Assembly (NCBI GenBank): GCA_017541565.1
Contig: JAFXYU010000180.1
Location: forward strand, 1-6,397
Length of the DNA stretch: 6,397 nt
Direction of reading: 5' to 3'
Origin: a bacterium
GTDB lineage: Bacteria > Cyanobacteriota > Vampirovibrionia > Gastranaerophilales > Gastranaerophilaceae
The notes under the pieces were generated by a model. The model did no database searches. It saw nothing but the letters and a program-made list of their open reading frames with translations, and was not told where the DNA came from. The position numbers and the translations under genes were made by a program. Numbering within the stretch: position 1 is the stretch's first letter; every line of letters begins with the position of its first letter. Positions 1 through 5,860 of this stretch are shown here, piece by piece.

Positions 1-999
1 AATAAGCGCAACATGGAGTACGAACTTGCATCCAAAAAGGGCTACAAGTTTTTGCATGTAAGCGTTAAAAGTATGCCTAGAGGACTTAATCCAAAATTCT
101 TCTGGTGGGGCGTAAAGCTTGTTAAAGCAATTCTGTATTCCATTAGATACATAAAAAAATATAAGCCGAATGCCGTTTTTGCAACAGGCGGATATGTATC
201 TGCGCCTATGGTTTTTGCTTGCATAATAACAAAAACACCTTATATGATGCATGATTGCGATGCAATGCCCGGGCTTGTAACAAGAAAACTGTCAAGACGG
301 GCTAAATATGTTTCTTTGGCTTTTGAAAAAGCAAGGAAATATATTCCGAATAAACACGCTATTGTAACGGGTAATCCGATAAGAGAAGATTTTAAAACCG
401 TTTCCAAACCAAAGGCAATGGAAGAATTGGGTTTAGAAAATTCTAAACTTGTTCTCGCAATTATGGGCGGCTCACAGGGTGCAAAATCCATAAACCACAC
501 TGCTATGGAGTTGATTAAGGAATTCTCTCAGGAACTCAACTTGCAAGTAATTTTTCAAACAGGAAGGAAAAATTATGAAGAAGTTATTGATTATTTAAAA
601 CAGGTTTATCCGGCATATGAGCAGGACAAAAATCTTCATATCAGACCGTATTTTGACAATATGGGTTCTGTTCTGAAGGTATCTGATATTGTTATTTCCC
701 GTGCGGGTTCTTTGAGCTTGTCCGAAATATGTGCATCAAATGTTGCACCGATTTTGATTCCTTATCCGCACGCAGCTGCAAACCATCAGAGAATTAACGC
801 AAAATTTATGCTGGAAAACGGCGCATGTATTTATATAGAAGATAGTGAATTAGACCCAAATTCATTAAGAAATATTGTAGTGGAACTTCTAAAAAATCCG
901 ATAAAAATGAACTACCTGAAACAAAATTCTTCATATCTTGCAAAACCTGATGCAACAGAGAGAATTGCCGAAATGGTAAAAAGCATTGCGAATTATTAA
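1..999 (+). CDS. murG: MurG, UDP-GlcNAc:lipid I GlcNAc transferase (5' end outside the window)
   Basis: MurG adds GlcNAc from UDP-GlcNAc to lipid I on the cytoplasmic face of the inner membrane, making lipid II for peptidoglycan. The frame is open from base 1, and the Met at 13 lies inside the N-terminal domain. About 35-40 residues, including the GGTGGH loop, are missing upstream. Numbered from that Met, visible family motifs are GGYVSAP (59-65), TGNPIR (119-124), the nucleotide-binding GGSQGA (152-157), PYFDNM (212-217), SRAGSLSLSE (229-238) and HQRINA (258-263). E238 and Q259 fall where the family has its UDP-GlcNAc-contacting Glu and Gln. The acceptor-side HExN motif reads HDCD (80-83), a conservative departure. 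The C-terminus (PDATERIAE) is typical, so the 3' end is complete. It stops at TAA, with further stop codons immediately downstream. clpB follows 66 nt later. Identification is very secure. Confidence 0.96.
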   Translation, partial: NKRNMEYELASKKGYKFLHVSVKSMPRGLNPKFFWWGVKLVKAILYSIRYIKKYKPNAVFATGGYVSAPMVFACIITKTPYMMHDCDAMPGLVTRKLSRRAKYVSLAFEKARKYIPNKHAIVTGNPIREDFKTVSKPKAMEELGLENSKLVLAIMGGSQGAKSINHTAMELIKEFSQELNLQVIFQTGRKNYEEVIDYLKQVYPAYEQDKNLHIRPYFDNMGSVLKVSDIVISRAGSLSLSEICASNVAPILIPYPHAAANHQRINAKFMLENGACIYIEDSELDPNSLRNIVVELLKNPIKMNYLKQNSSYLAKPDATERIAEMVKSIANY

Positions 1000-1016
1000 T
1001 TAATAATTAAAATATG

Positions 1017-1043
1017 TTGATTTTTTCAAAATAACATTAAAAT
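1017..1043 (+). promoter_or_regulatory. Possible weak promoter for clpB
   Basis: The 66-nt gap between murG and clpB is almost pure A+T. TTGATT (1017-1022) and TAAAAT (1038-1043) resemble -35 and -10 boxes, but the spacer is 15 nt, shorter than ideal. TATAAA at 1043-1048 would give a 20-nt spacer. No CIRCE inverted repeat (TTAGCACTC type) and no clear ECF-type promoter is visible, so heat-shock control cannot be read from the sequence. No terminator hairpin separates murG from clpB, so read-through is also possible. Confidence 0.22.
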
Positions 1044-1065
1044 ATAAATATACGGAGTTAAAAAT

Positions 1066-3657
1066 ATGATTAATTTTGAAAAATTCACAAACTATTCTCA
1101 GGAAATTATTTTTGCTGCAAATGCTAAAAAAGATTTCTATAAAAATACGGAAGTTCAGCCTGAACACATTGTGATGGCGATGATTGAGGACAAAGGAATC
1201 GCAAAAGATTATCTTGAAGAACTCAAATTACTCAACCAAAACTTTATTAATGCAATAGTTTCAAAGATTAAAGAATATCCGACAATGTCCGTCGGAAATG
1301 CCTCCCAGCAAGTATTTTTATCCCGCGATACGAATGCTCTTTTGGAAGTTGCTGTTCAGGAAGCCGAAAATCTTAAAGATGAATTTATCGGAATTGAATG
1401 TATTTTGATTGCTATGACAAAACTTGAAGGTGTAAATATATCGGAAGTTCTGAGAAAATTCGGTGTAAATACCAATTCGGTTTTGAACGCTATGAAAAAA
1501 ATAAGAGGTAATAAAAAAGTGGATAATAAAAACGCAGAAGAAAATATGAAAGCACTTGAAAAATATTCAACAGACCTTACCGAACGTGCAAGAAAAGGTA
1601 AATTAGATCCGGTTATAGGCAGGGATGAAGAGGTTAGGAGAATTATTCAGGTTTTAAACAGAAGAACCAAGAATAATCCGGTTTTGATTGGTGAACCCGG
1701 AGTCGGTAAAACGGCTATTGTTGAAGGACTTGCTCAGAGAATAATAAGAGGAGATGTTCCGGAGAGTCTTAAAGAAGTAAAACTTATTTCGCTCGATTTG
1801 GGTGCATTAGTTGCCGGAGCAAAGTTCAGAGGTGAATTTGAGGAAAGGTTAAAAGCCGTACTCAAAGAAGTTCAGGAATCCAACGGTGAAATAGTTATGT
1901 TTATTGATGAACTTCATACGGTAGTCGGTGCAGGTGCAACAGAGGGTTCAATGGATGCGGGAAACCTTCTTAAACCAATGCTTGCAAGAGGTGAACTCAG
2001 AACAATAGGCGCAACTACTGTTAATGAGTACCGCAAATATATTGAAAAAGACCCTGCGCTTGAAAGAAGATTTCAACCCGTTCTTGTTGATGAACCGTCT
2101 GTGGAAGATACTATTTCAATTCTAAGAGGTCTTAAAGGTAAATATGAAGTCCATCACGGAGTAAGAATATTAGATAGCGCACTCATTGCCGCAGCACAAC
2201 TTTCAGACAGATACATAACAGACAGATTTCTGCCGGATAAAGCAATTGACCTGATTGATGAAGCGGCATCCGCTCTTCGTATTGAAATAGATTCAATGCC
2301 GGAAGAAATTGATGTTATGCTGAGACAAAAAATTCAACTTGAAATTGAAAGAGAGGCGCTTAAAAAGGAAACTTCTCCGGAAAGTATTGCTAAAATAGAC
2401 AAATTAACTTCCGAAATAGATGAACTCGGAGGTAAAATTGATGCTCTCAAGGCTCAATGGGAGGTAGAAAAAAATACGATAACGGGCGAAGCCGGAATAA
2501 AAGAGGAAATTGACAAAGTTAAGACTCAAATTGCCGAAGCCGAACGAAATACCGATTTGCAAACAGCCGCAGAACTCAAATACGGCAAATTAATGGAATT
2601 GGAAAAGAAGTTGCAGTCTATTCAAGGTAAAGAAAAGAGCGAAAATCGTCTTCTGAAAGAAGAAATAGATGGTGACGATATTGCCGCAATTGTTTCCAAG
2701 TGGACCGGTATTCCTGTTACAAAACTTGTTGAGAGTGAAATGCAAAAACTCCTTCGCATGGAAGACGTTTTGCATAAACGTCTAATAGGTCAGGAAGAAG
2801 CGGTTAATACCGTATCTGATGCAATTCGTCGTGCAAGGTCCGGTTTGAAAGACCCGAAACGTCCTATCGGTACATTTATTTTCTTGGGACCTACAGGTGT
2901 CGGTAAAACAGAACTTGCAAAAACATTGGCAGAGTTCTTGTTTAATGATGAAGATGCAATAGTAAGAATTGATATGTCCGAATATATGGAAAAACATAAC
3001 GTTGCAAGATTGGTTGGAGCGCCTCCGGGATACGTTGGTTACGAAGAAGGCGGACAATTAACGGAGGCAGTTCGCAGAAAACCATATTCTGTAGTACTGT
3101 TTGATGAAATAGAAAAAGCCCATCCCGATGTATTCAATATAATGCTTCAAATATTTGATGACGGTCGTTTGACGGATTCTAAAGGAAGAACTGTTGATTT
3201 TAAAAACACGGTTATCATAATGACTTCTAATATCGGCAGTGACATTATATTAGAAGATTCAATCAATAATGCGGGCGGAAACTTTGAAGAAACTAAGGAA
3301 AAAGTTAATGCTGTTATGAGAGAAAGGTTTAAACCCGAATTTCTTAACCGAGTTGATGAAACAATTTTCTTTAAAGGACTTACAATGGCACAACTTTCAT
3401 CAATTGTAGATATCCAAATTGAACACTTGAGGAAACTTCTTGCCGACCATAATATGTCATGTGAGATTACGGAAGATGCAAAAGAACTCCTTGCACGCAG
3501 AGGGTTTAACCCGATATACGGTGCAAGACCTCTGAAACGTGTAATCAGACAAATGGTTGAAAATCCGTTATCAAAACTGATTCTTTCCCAGAAATTTATT
3601 GACGGCGATTGTATAAAAATCGATACAAAAGACGATGAAATAGTCTTTGAAAAATAG
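1066..3657 (+). CDS. clpB: ClpB, Hsp100 protein disaggregase
   Basis: ClpB is a hexameric cytoplasmic AAA+ ATPase that pulls polypeptides out of aggregates together with DnaK. At 863 residues it has full family length. Order: Clp N-domain (about 1-145); NBD1 with Walker A GEPGVGKT (209-216), pore loop KFRG (253-256), Walker B ending D281-E282 and arginines R334/R335; a long coiled-coil middle domain (about 409-525, with the [16 protein letters not shown] signature); NBD2 with Walker A GPTGVGKT (608-615), pore loop GYVGYEEGG (655-663), Walker [10 protein letters not shown] (679-687), sensor N722 and sensor-2 GARPLKR (819-825). The full middle domain, and the lack of an IGF/LGF ClpP-binding loop after MTSN, separate it from ClpA and ClpC. 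GGAG lies 8 nt before the ATG and supports this start. All catalytic residues are present. It ends at TAG just before a strong terminator. Confidence 0.97.
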   Translation: MINFEKFTNYSQEIIFAANAKKDFYKNTEVQPEHIVMAMIEDKGIAKDYLEELKLLNQNFINAIVSKIKEYPTMSVGNASQQVFLSRDTNALLEVAVQEAENLKDEFIGIECILIAMTKLEGVNISEVLRKFGVNTNSVLNAMKKIRGNKKVDNKNAEENMKALEKYSTDLTERARKGKLDPVIGRDEEVRRIIQVLNRRTKNNPVLIGEPGVGKTAIVEGLAQRIIRGDVPESLKEVKLISLDLGALVAGAKFRGEFEERLKAVLKEVQESNGEIVMFIDELHTVVGAGATEGSMDAGNLLKPMLARGELRTIGATTVNEYRKYIEKDPALERRFQPVLVDEPSVEDTISILRGLKGKYEVHHGVRILDSALIAAAQLSDRYITDRFLPDKAIDLIDEAASALRIEIDSMPEEIDVMLRQKIQLEIEREALKKETSPESIAKIDKLTSEIDELGGKIDALKAQWEVEKNTITGEAGIKEEIDKVKTQIAEAERNTDLQTAAELKYGKLMELEKKLQSIQGKEKSENRLLKEEIDGDDIAAIVSKWTGIPVTKLVESEMQKLLRMEDVLHKRLIGQEEAVNTVSDAIRRARSGLKDPKRPIGTFIFLGPTGVGKTELAKTLAEFLFNDEDAIVRIDMSEYMEKHNVARLVGAPPGYVGYEEGGQLTEAVRRKPYSVVLFDEIEKAHPDVFNIMLQIFDDGRLTDSKGRTVDFKNTVIIMTSNIGSDIILEDSINNAGGNFEETKEKVNAVMRERFKPEFLNRVDETIFFKGLTMAQLSSIVDIQIEHLRKLLADHNMSCEITEDAKELLARRGFNPIYGARPLKRVIRQMVENPLSKLILSQKFIDGDCIKIDTKDDEIVFEK

Positions 3658-3669
3658 AAGTCTGGTAAC

Positions 3670-3706
3670 AAAAAGGGGCGCGAGGTAAAACCTCGCGCCC
3701 CTTTTT
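3670..3706. terminator. Bidirectional Rho-independent terminator between clpB and the anti-sigma gene
   Basis: A perfect 17-bp stem closes on a 3-nt AAA loop (3687-3689). The inner 12 bp are mostly G+C (arms 3675-3686 and 3690-3701), flanked by AAAAA (3670-3674) and TTTTT (3702-3706). On either strand the hairpin is followed by a U tract. It starts 12 nt after the clpB stop and ends 8 nt beyond the stop of the convergent anti-sigma gene, so it should terminate both. Confidence 0.93.
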
Positions 3707-3714
3707 GATTGGTA

Positions 3715-4251
3715 CTACATCGACAAAGAAAAAACAACCATTATACTCAAAATCAAAACGGTCATTACAAAAGCAAAGCCGACTTTTATTAACGGATTAA
3801 ATATGAAATCCGATTTTGTATCGGGGTTCATTTTTTTCATTATGCTTTTTGTAAAATCAGGTTTTGTTTCGTTTTTTGTTTTGCGGAAAGAATCTTTCAT
3901 CAATTTCCTGATACGATAAGTTTCTTCTAAGTCTTTGCGCGCTTTTTTATTGTTAATAGTGTATTTTTTGATTTTAATATTTTCATCCTGCGGGAGTTCA
4001 TTGTCCACATACGCAGAAAGATTACTTTTGAAAGCACGGTACTGTTTGGCTTCATGTGATTGCATCGGATATTCCTCCGACTCTAATTCGTCATTCAAGT
4101 CTTTGAAAATTGAGGTTAAGATATTGTATTTTGCTCTGCAAGTCGGACATATATTAAGATGTTTCTCAACTCTTTCTCTTAAAGTGTCTGTTAATTCTCC
4201 GTCAATATAAAACGACAAAAGAATATCCATTTGTGAACAGGTAATTTCCAT
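3715..4251 (-). CDS. Membrane-anchored ZAS-type anti-sigma factor with a second, ligand-less zinc-finger copy
   Basis: This 178-residue protein is most likely the inhibitor of the sigma factor encoded just upstream. The N-terminus has a zf-HC2 (ZAS) fold, with the H31-x3-C35-x2-C38 ligand pattern after YIDGELTD. A gapless second copy begins at L78 (LSAYVDNEL). In it, the positions matching H31, C35 and C38 are Y97, N101 and A104, so it should not bind zinc. A charged helical stretch (about 105-150) leads to one membrane segment (about 154-176), and only two residues follow it. Predicted topology is N-terminus inside, with the sigma-binding part in the cytoplasm and no periplasmic sensor domain. 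The ATG is preceded at 9 nt by the sigma gene's stop codon, and AGGAG (4258-4262) overlaps that stop, so translational coupling is likely. The anti-sigma role is inferred from fold and operon position; the signal it senses is unknown. Confidence 0.88.
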   Translation of the reverse strand: MEITCSQMDILLSFYIDGELTDTLRERVEKHLNICPTCRAKYNILTSIFKDLNDELESEEYPMQSHEAKQYRAFKSNLSAYVDNELPQDENIKIKKYTINNKKARKDLEETYRIRKLMKDSFRKTKNETKPDFTKSIMKKMNPDTKSDFIFNPLIKVGFAFVMTVLILSIMVVFSLSM

Positions 4252-4257
4252 AATTTT

Positions 4258-4262
4258 CTCCT
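4258..4262 (-). promoter_or_regulatory. Shine-Dalgarno of the anti-sigma gene overlapping the sigma stop codon
   Basis: On the minus strand the sequence reads TAGGAGAAAATTATG. The TAG (4263-4261) ends the sigma gene and its last two bases form the start of AGGAG. Six nucleotides separate AGGAG from the ATG at 4251. A ribosome finishing the sigma gene would stop on this site, which favours coupled, stoichiometric synthesis of the two proteins. Confidence 0.85.
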
Positions 4263-4830
4263 ATATAAATTCTTTTAAAGCATTTTGCAATTTGAGTCTT
4301 GCTCTTGAAATTCTTGATTTTACGGTTCCGAGTGAAGTATCCGTAATCTTTGAAATATCTTCATAACTCAGACCTTCATATTCTCTGAGGACGATAACGA
4401 TTCGGAGTTTTTGAGGAAGACTTAAAAGGGCTGCTCTTATCAGTTTGTCCATCTCTGAGAACAAACATTTTTCTCCGGGTTCGCACCCTATTTTGTCTTT
4501 AATTTCAAGAATCTTGTTACTGTCGTGTTCAATTTTTTCATCCGAGGCATGCTTTCTCAAATAGTCGTGATAGATGTTTGTGACGATATGATTAAGCCAC
4601 GATTTAAAACACTTTGGTTCTTTTAGAGAGGGAAGACATTTTGCGGTTTTGAGCAGTGCATCCTGTGTTAAATCTGCAACATCCTGTCTTTTTTCCGTCA
4701 AATAACTGAACATTCCGAATACATTTCTTTGAATTCTGCGCAGCAACTCTTCCAGTGCTTTGATATCACCTTTTTGTGCAGAGGATATAATGCTCTCAAA
4801 ATCCTTGTTTTTGTAGTCGGAATTAACCAT
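4261..4830 (-). CDS. ECF-family RNA polymerase sigma factor (RpoE-like)
   Basis: This 189-residue protein has the two-domain plan of an extracytoplasmic-function sigma factor, with region 2 and region 4 only. Region 2 (about 15-95) includes the core-binding segment DVADLTQDALLKT (50-62) and the promoter-melting and -10 part around FKSWLNHIVTNIYHDYLRKH (75-94). A linker (about 95-127) leads to region 4 (about 128-187). There LPQKLR (138-143) and the helix-turn-helix YEDISKITDTSLGTVKSRISRAR (156-178 approx.) read the -35 element. Four cysteines are present (65, 74, 116, 122), two of them in the linker. The start is supported by AGGA (4840-4837) six nt before the ATG. The next gene is its probable anti-sigma factor. 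The target regulon cannot be read from this window: no clear ECF -35/-10 pair was found in front of the gene, and none is seen before clpB. Confidence 0.93.
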   Translation of the reverse strand: MVNSDYKNKDFESIISSAQKGDIKALEELLRRIQRNVFGMFSYLTEKRQDVADLTQDALLKTAKCLPSLKEPKCFKSWLNHIVTNIYHDYLRKHASDEKIEHDSNKILEIKDKIGCEPGEKCLFSEMDKLIRAALLSLPQKLRIVIVLREYEGLSYEDISKITDTSLGTVKSRISRARLKLQNALKEFI

Positions 4831-4889
4831 GTCGTTTCCTTATTCTTTAGACATGATAAAAACTCAAATACCAAAATAAATTCCCTGAC

Positions 4890-4954
4890 GGAAGGATTAT
4901 ATAGGGTAAAAATTCTTTTTGCGGCAAAAGAAAACAGGTCGGTTAAATCCTTCC
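4890..4954. repeat. Concentric inverted repeats upstream of the sigma gene
   Basis: The outer arms GGAAGGATT (4890-4898) and AATCCTTCC (4946-4954) are perfect 9-bp complements. The inner arms TTCTTTT (4913-4919) and AAAAGAA (4926-4932) are perfect 7-bp complements around a 6-nt loop. Both pairs are centred near 4922, so they could form one long interrupted stem. The outer right arm also shares CC (4953-4954) with a competing hairpin, AACAGG (4933-4938) with CCTGTT (4953-4958). It could be an operator or a leader structure; the function is not known. Confidence 0.55.
4896..4927 (-). promoter_or_regulatory. Possible promoter of the sigma/anti-sigma operon
   Basis: The minus strand contains an exact TATAAT (4901-4896) about 66 nt upstream of the sigma start codon. 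TTGCCG (4927-4922) is the nearest -35-like hexamer, but the spacer is 20 nt, or 18 nt if TATATA (4903-4898) is used. A second weak candidate is TTGTAC (5004-4999) with TATATT (4983-4978), spacer 15 nt. Neither matches an ECF-type promoter, so autoregulation is not supported by sequence. Confidence 0.3.
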
Positions 4955-5087
4955 TGTTAAGATTTTACACTAGCCGAAATATAAATAGCAATATAATTGT
5001 ACAATAAAATCGGGTAAAAGACAAATAATAATATGGTCTATTCTTTACAAAAATTTTCCAAAAACAGATAAAAACATTCTAAATAAA

Positions 5088-5114
5088 GGTTAAAACCCAT
5101 GCCCCGAGGGCATG
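5088..5114. repeat. Two adjacent hairpins upstream of the orphan gene
   Basis: GGTTAAAACC (5088-5097) has 4-bp arms around AA. It is followed at once by CATGCCC (5098-5104), a CGA loop, and GGGCATG (5108-5114), a perfect 7-bp G+C-rich stem in A+T-rich surroundings. No T tract follows on the plus strand. On the minus strand the second hairpin is followed by GGTTTTAA, a poor terminator tail. It lies about 100 nt before the gene at 5213. Confidence 0.5.
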
Positions 5115-5124
5115 ACGGCAAATG

Positions 5125-5153
5125 TTAACTTATGTAACAATTATATATAAAAT
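5125..5153 (+). promoter_or_regulatory. Possible promoter of the orphan gene at 5213
   Basis: TTAACT (5125-5130) and TAAAAT (5148-5153) are separated by 17 nt and sit about 60 nt before the start codon. The match is moderate only, and the A+T richness makes chance hits likely. No sigma-28-type or sigma-54-type flagellar promoter with correct spacing was found. Confidence 0.27.
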
Positions 5154-5212
5154 ATATATCATTTTGTCAATTTTCTTTACATTTATGTTTTTATATATAC
5201 AAGAGGACAATT

Positions 5213-5668
5213 ATGAGCAGCATGAATTCTTTTGTAAGTAACAGTGAAGCAAACGCGTTGAAAGAGATGATATTCAATCGTGTTCGTGAACGTTCAAAAA
5301 CAATGAATGAGGATGTTCAGGCTGATGTTATGGATGTTGCAAGAGAATCTTTTGTAAGCAAAAATAATCCGTTTTCACAGATAATGCAAAGTACGGCAGA
5401 GGCTGCGGCTAAGAAGGAAACTGAAATAAAAAATGAGTCCCATGAAGGAACCGGTTTTCCGCAAAGACAATTGAAAGCAAGAGCGGTTGAACAGGCAAGA
5501 GTTGTAAAGGACAATATTACGGCATCTGCTGTGCAAAATACAATGGATGAAGCGCGTGCTTCGCTTTCAAATAAACCTTCATTTATGGGTGCGCTTAACT
5601 TTTTGAACTCACAAGCAGCGGTATCAATGCACAGAACACCTTCGGGCAATTTCAGCGCGCTTGCATAG
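5213..5668 (+). CDS. Unrecognised 151-residue soluble protein next to a flagellar gene cluster
   Basis: I do not recognise a family. The gene is credible: AGAGGA (5202-5207) lies 5 nt before the ATG, and it is the only good frame in this stretch. A second in-frame ATG at 5222 has worse spacing. The protein has no signal peptide, no membrane segment, and no Cys, Trp or Tyr. The N-terminal half looks helical and charged (about 10-50: SEANALKEMIFNRVRERSK, then an acidic DVQADVMDVARESF segment ending in NPF at 52-54). A polar Lys/Glu/Gly-rich link (about 67-85) joins it to a second helical part (about 86-135) and a flexible tail. It is transcribed away from the sigma operon and converges on the small membrane protein gene, with 8 nt between the stop codons and no terminator between them. 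A flagellar or motility link is only suggested by position. Confidence 0.82.
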   Translation: MSSMNSFVSNSEANALKEMIFNRVRERSKTMNEDVQADVMDVARESFVSKNNPFSQIMQSTAEAAAKKETEIKNESHEGTGFPQRQLKARAVEQARVVKDNITASAVQNTMDEARASLSNKPSFMGALNFLNSQAAVSMHRTPSGNFSALA

Positions 5669-5676
5669 CAATCATT

Positions 5677-5844
5677 TTAAATAAGGGCAAGGATTGAAAG
5701 TATAATTATTGAAATTACCAGAGAAATTCCGACTGAAATCGGGAATGTCTTTTTCTCTTTGCGTTTTTCGGATTTCACGCTGCAATATTGTTTTTTTGGT
5801 TTTTTTGCTGTTTTTTCTTTTTGTTTTTCCGTGTTACTAATCAT
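5677..5844 (-). CDS. Small lysine-rich single-pass membrane protein (55 residues)
   Basis: A complete 56-codon frame follows the flagellar gene by 16 nt on the same strand, probably in the same transcript. The first 33 residues are extremely basic and hydrophilic (Lys/Glu/Arg-rich, with repeated KK and KEK steps and one Cys at 21). Residues 34-55 are a continuous hydrophobic segment (FPISVGISLVISIIILSILA and two more) that reaches the C-terminus. The split between charged and hydrophobic halves is what a tail-anchored inner-membrane protein with a cytoplasmic basic head should look like, and is unlikely from non-coding DNA. The weak point is the start: no Shine-Dalgarno precedes the ATG at 5844. 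A TTG at 5856, four codons upstream and 4 nt from an AGG, is an alternative. No family is recognised. It could be a flagellar accessory or an unrelated small membrane protein. Confidence 0.7.
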   Translation of the reverse strand: MISNTEKQKEKTAKKPKKQYCSVKSEKRKEKKTFPISVGISLVISIIILSILALI

Positions 5845-5860
5845 TTTATGTTTCAAGAAC

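Larger units (their letters stand above)
4831..5212. other. Divergent intergenic region, structured and without a convincing gene
   Basis: These 382 nt separate the sigma/anti-sigma operon (minus strand) from the orphan gene at 5213 (plus strand), so both must be driven from here. From left to right I see: concentric inverted repeats (4890-4954), an alternative hairpin AACAGG/CCTGTT (4933-4958), a 10-bp palindrome ATTGTACAAT (4996-5005), two adjacent small hairpins (5088-5114), and a very A+T-rich stretch (about 5137-5200) leading to the ribosome-binding site at 5202-5207. I found no tRNA, no recognisable riboswitch and no coding frame of credible length. Confidence 0.7.

Noticed and set aside
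1000..1065. CIRCE heat-shock operator before clpB
   Set aside because: No TTAGCACTC-type inverted repeat is present in the gap.
1066..3657. ClpC or ClpA instead of ClpB
   Set aside because: The full-length coiled-coil middle domain and the absence of a ClpP-binding IGF/LGF loop after the NBD2 sensor-1 motif point to ClpB.
3147..3737. Long open frame on the minus strand opposite the 3' end of clpB (196 codons)
   Set aside because: It lies almost wholly antisense to a strongly conserved ClpB region, crosses the terminator hairpin and encodes no recognisable protein. It is a by-product of clpB codon use.
4840..4854. Four-codon frame (MSKE, stop) just before the sigma gene
   Set aside because: It is too short and has no convincing ribosome-binding site; its stop merely overlaps the sigma Shine-Dalgarno. 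Chance is sufficient.
4958..4980. Sigma-28-like boxes TAAGATTT and GCCGAAAT
   Set aside because: Each half matches only partly and the spacer is 7 nt, well short of the roughly 11 nt expected.
4729..5007. Plus-strand open frame overlapping the sigma gene start and the intergenic region
   Set aside because: It is antisense to the sigma N-terminus, has low-complexity composition and lacks a ribosome-binding site.
5317..5649. Minus-strand open frame of 110 codons inside the orphan gene
   Set aside because: It is fully antisense to the 5213-5668 gene, which has the better ribosome-binding site; the composition looks like a reverse-strand shadow.
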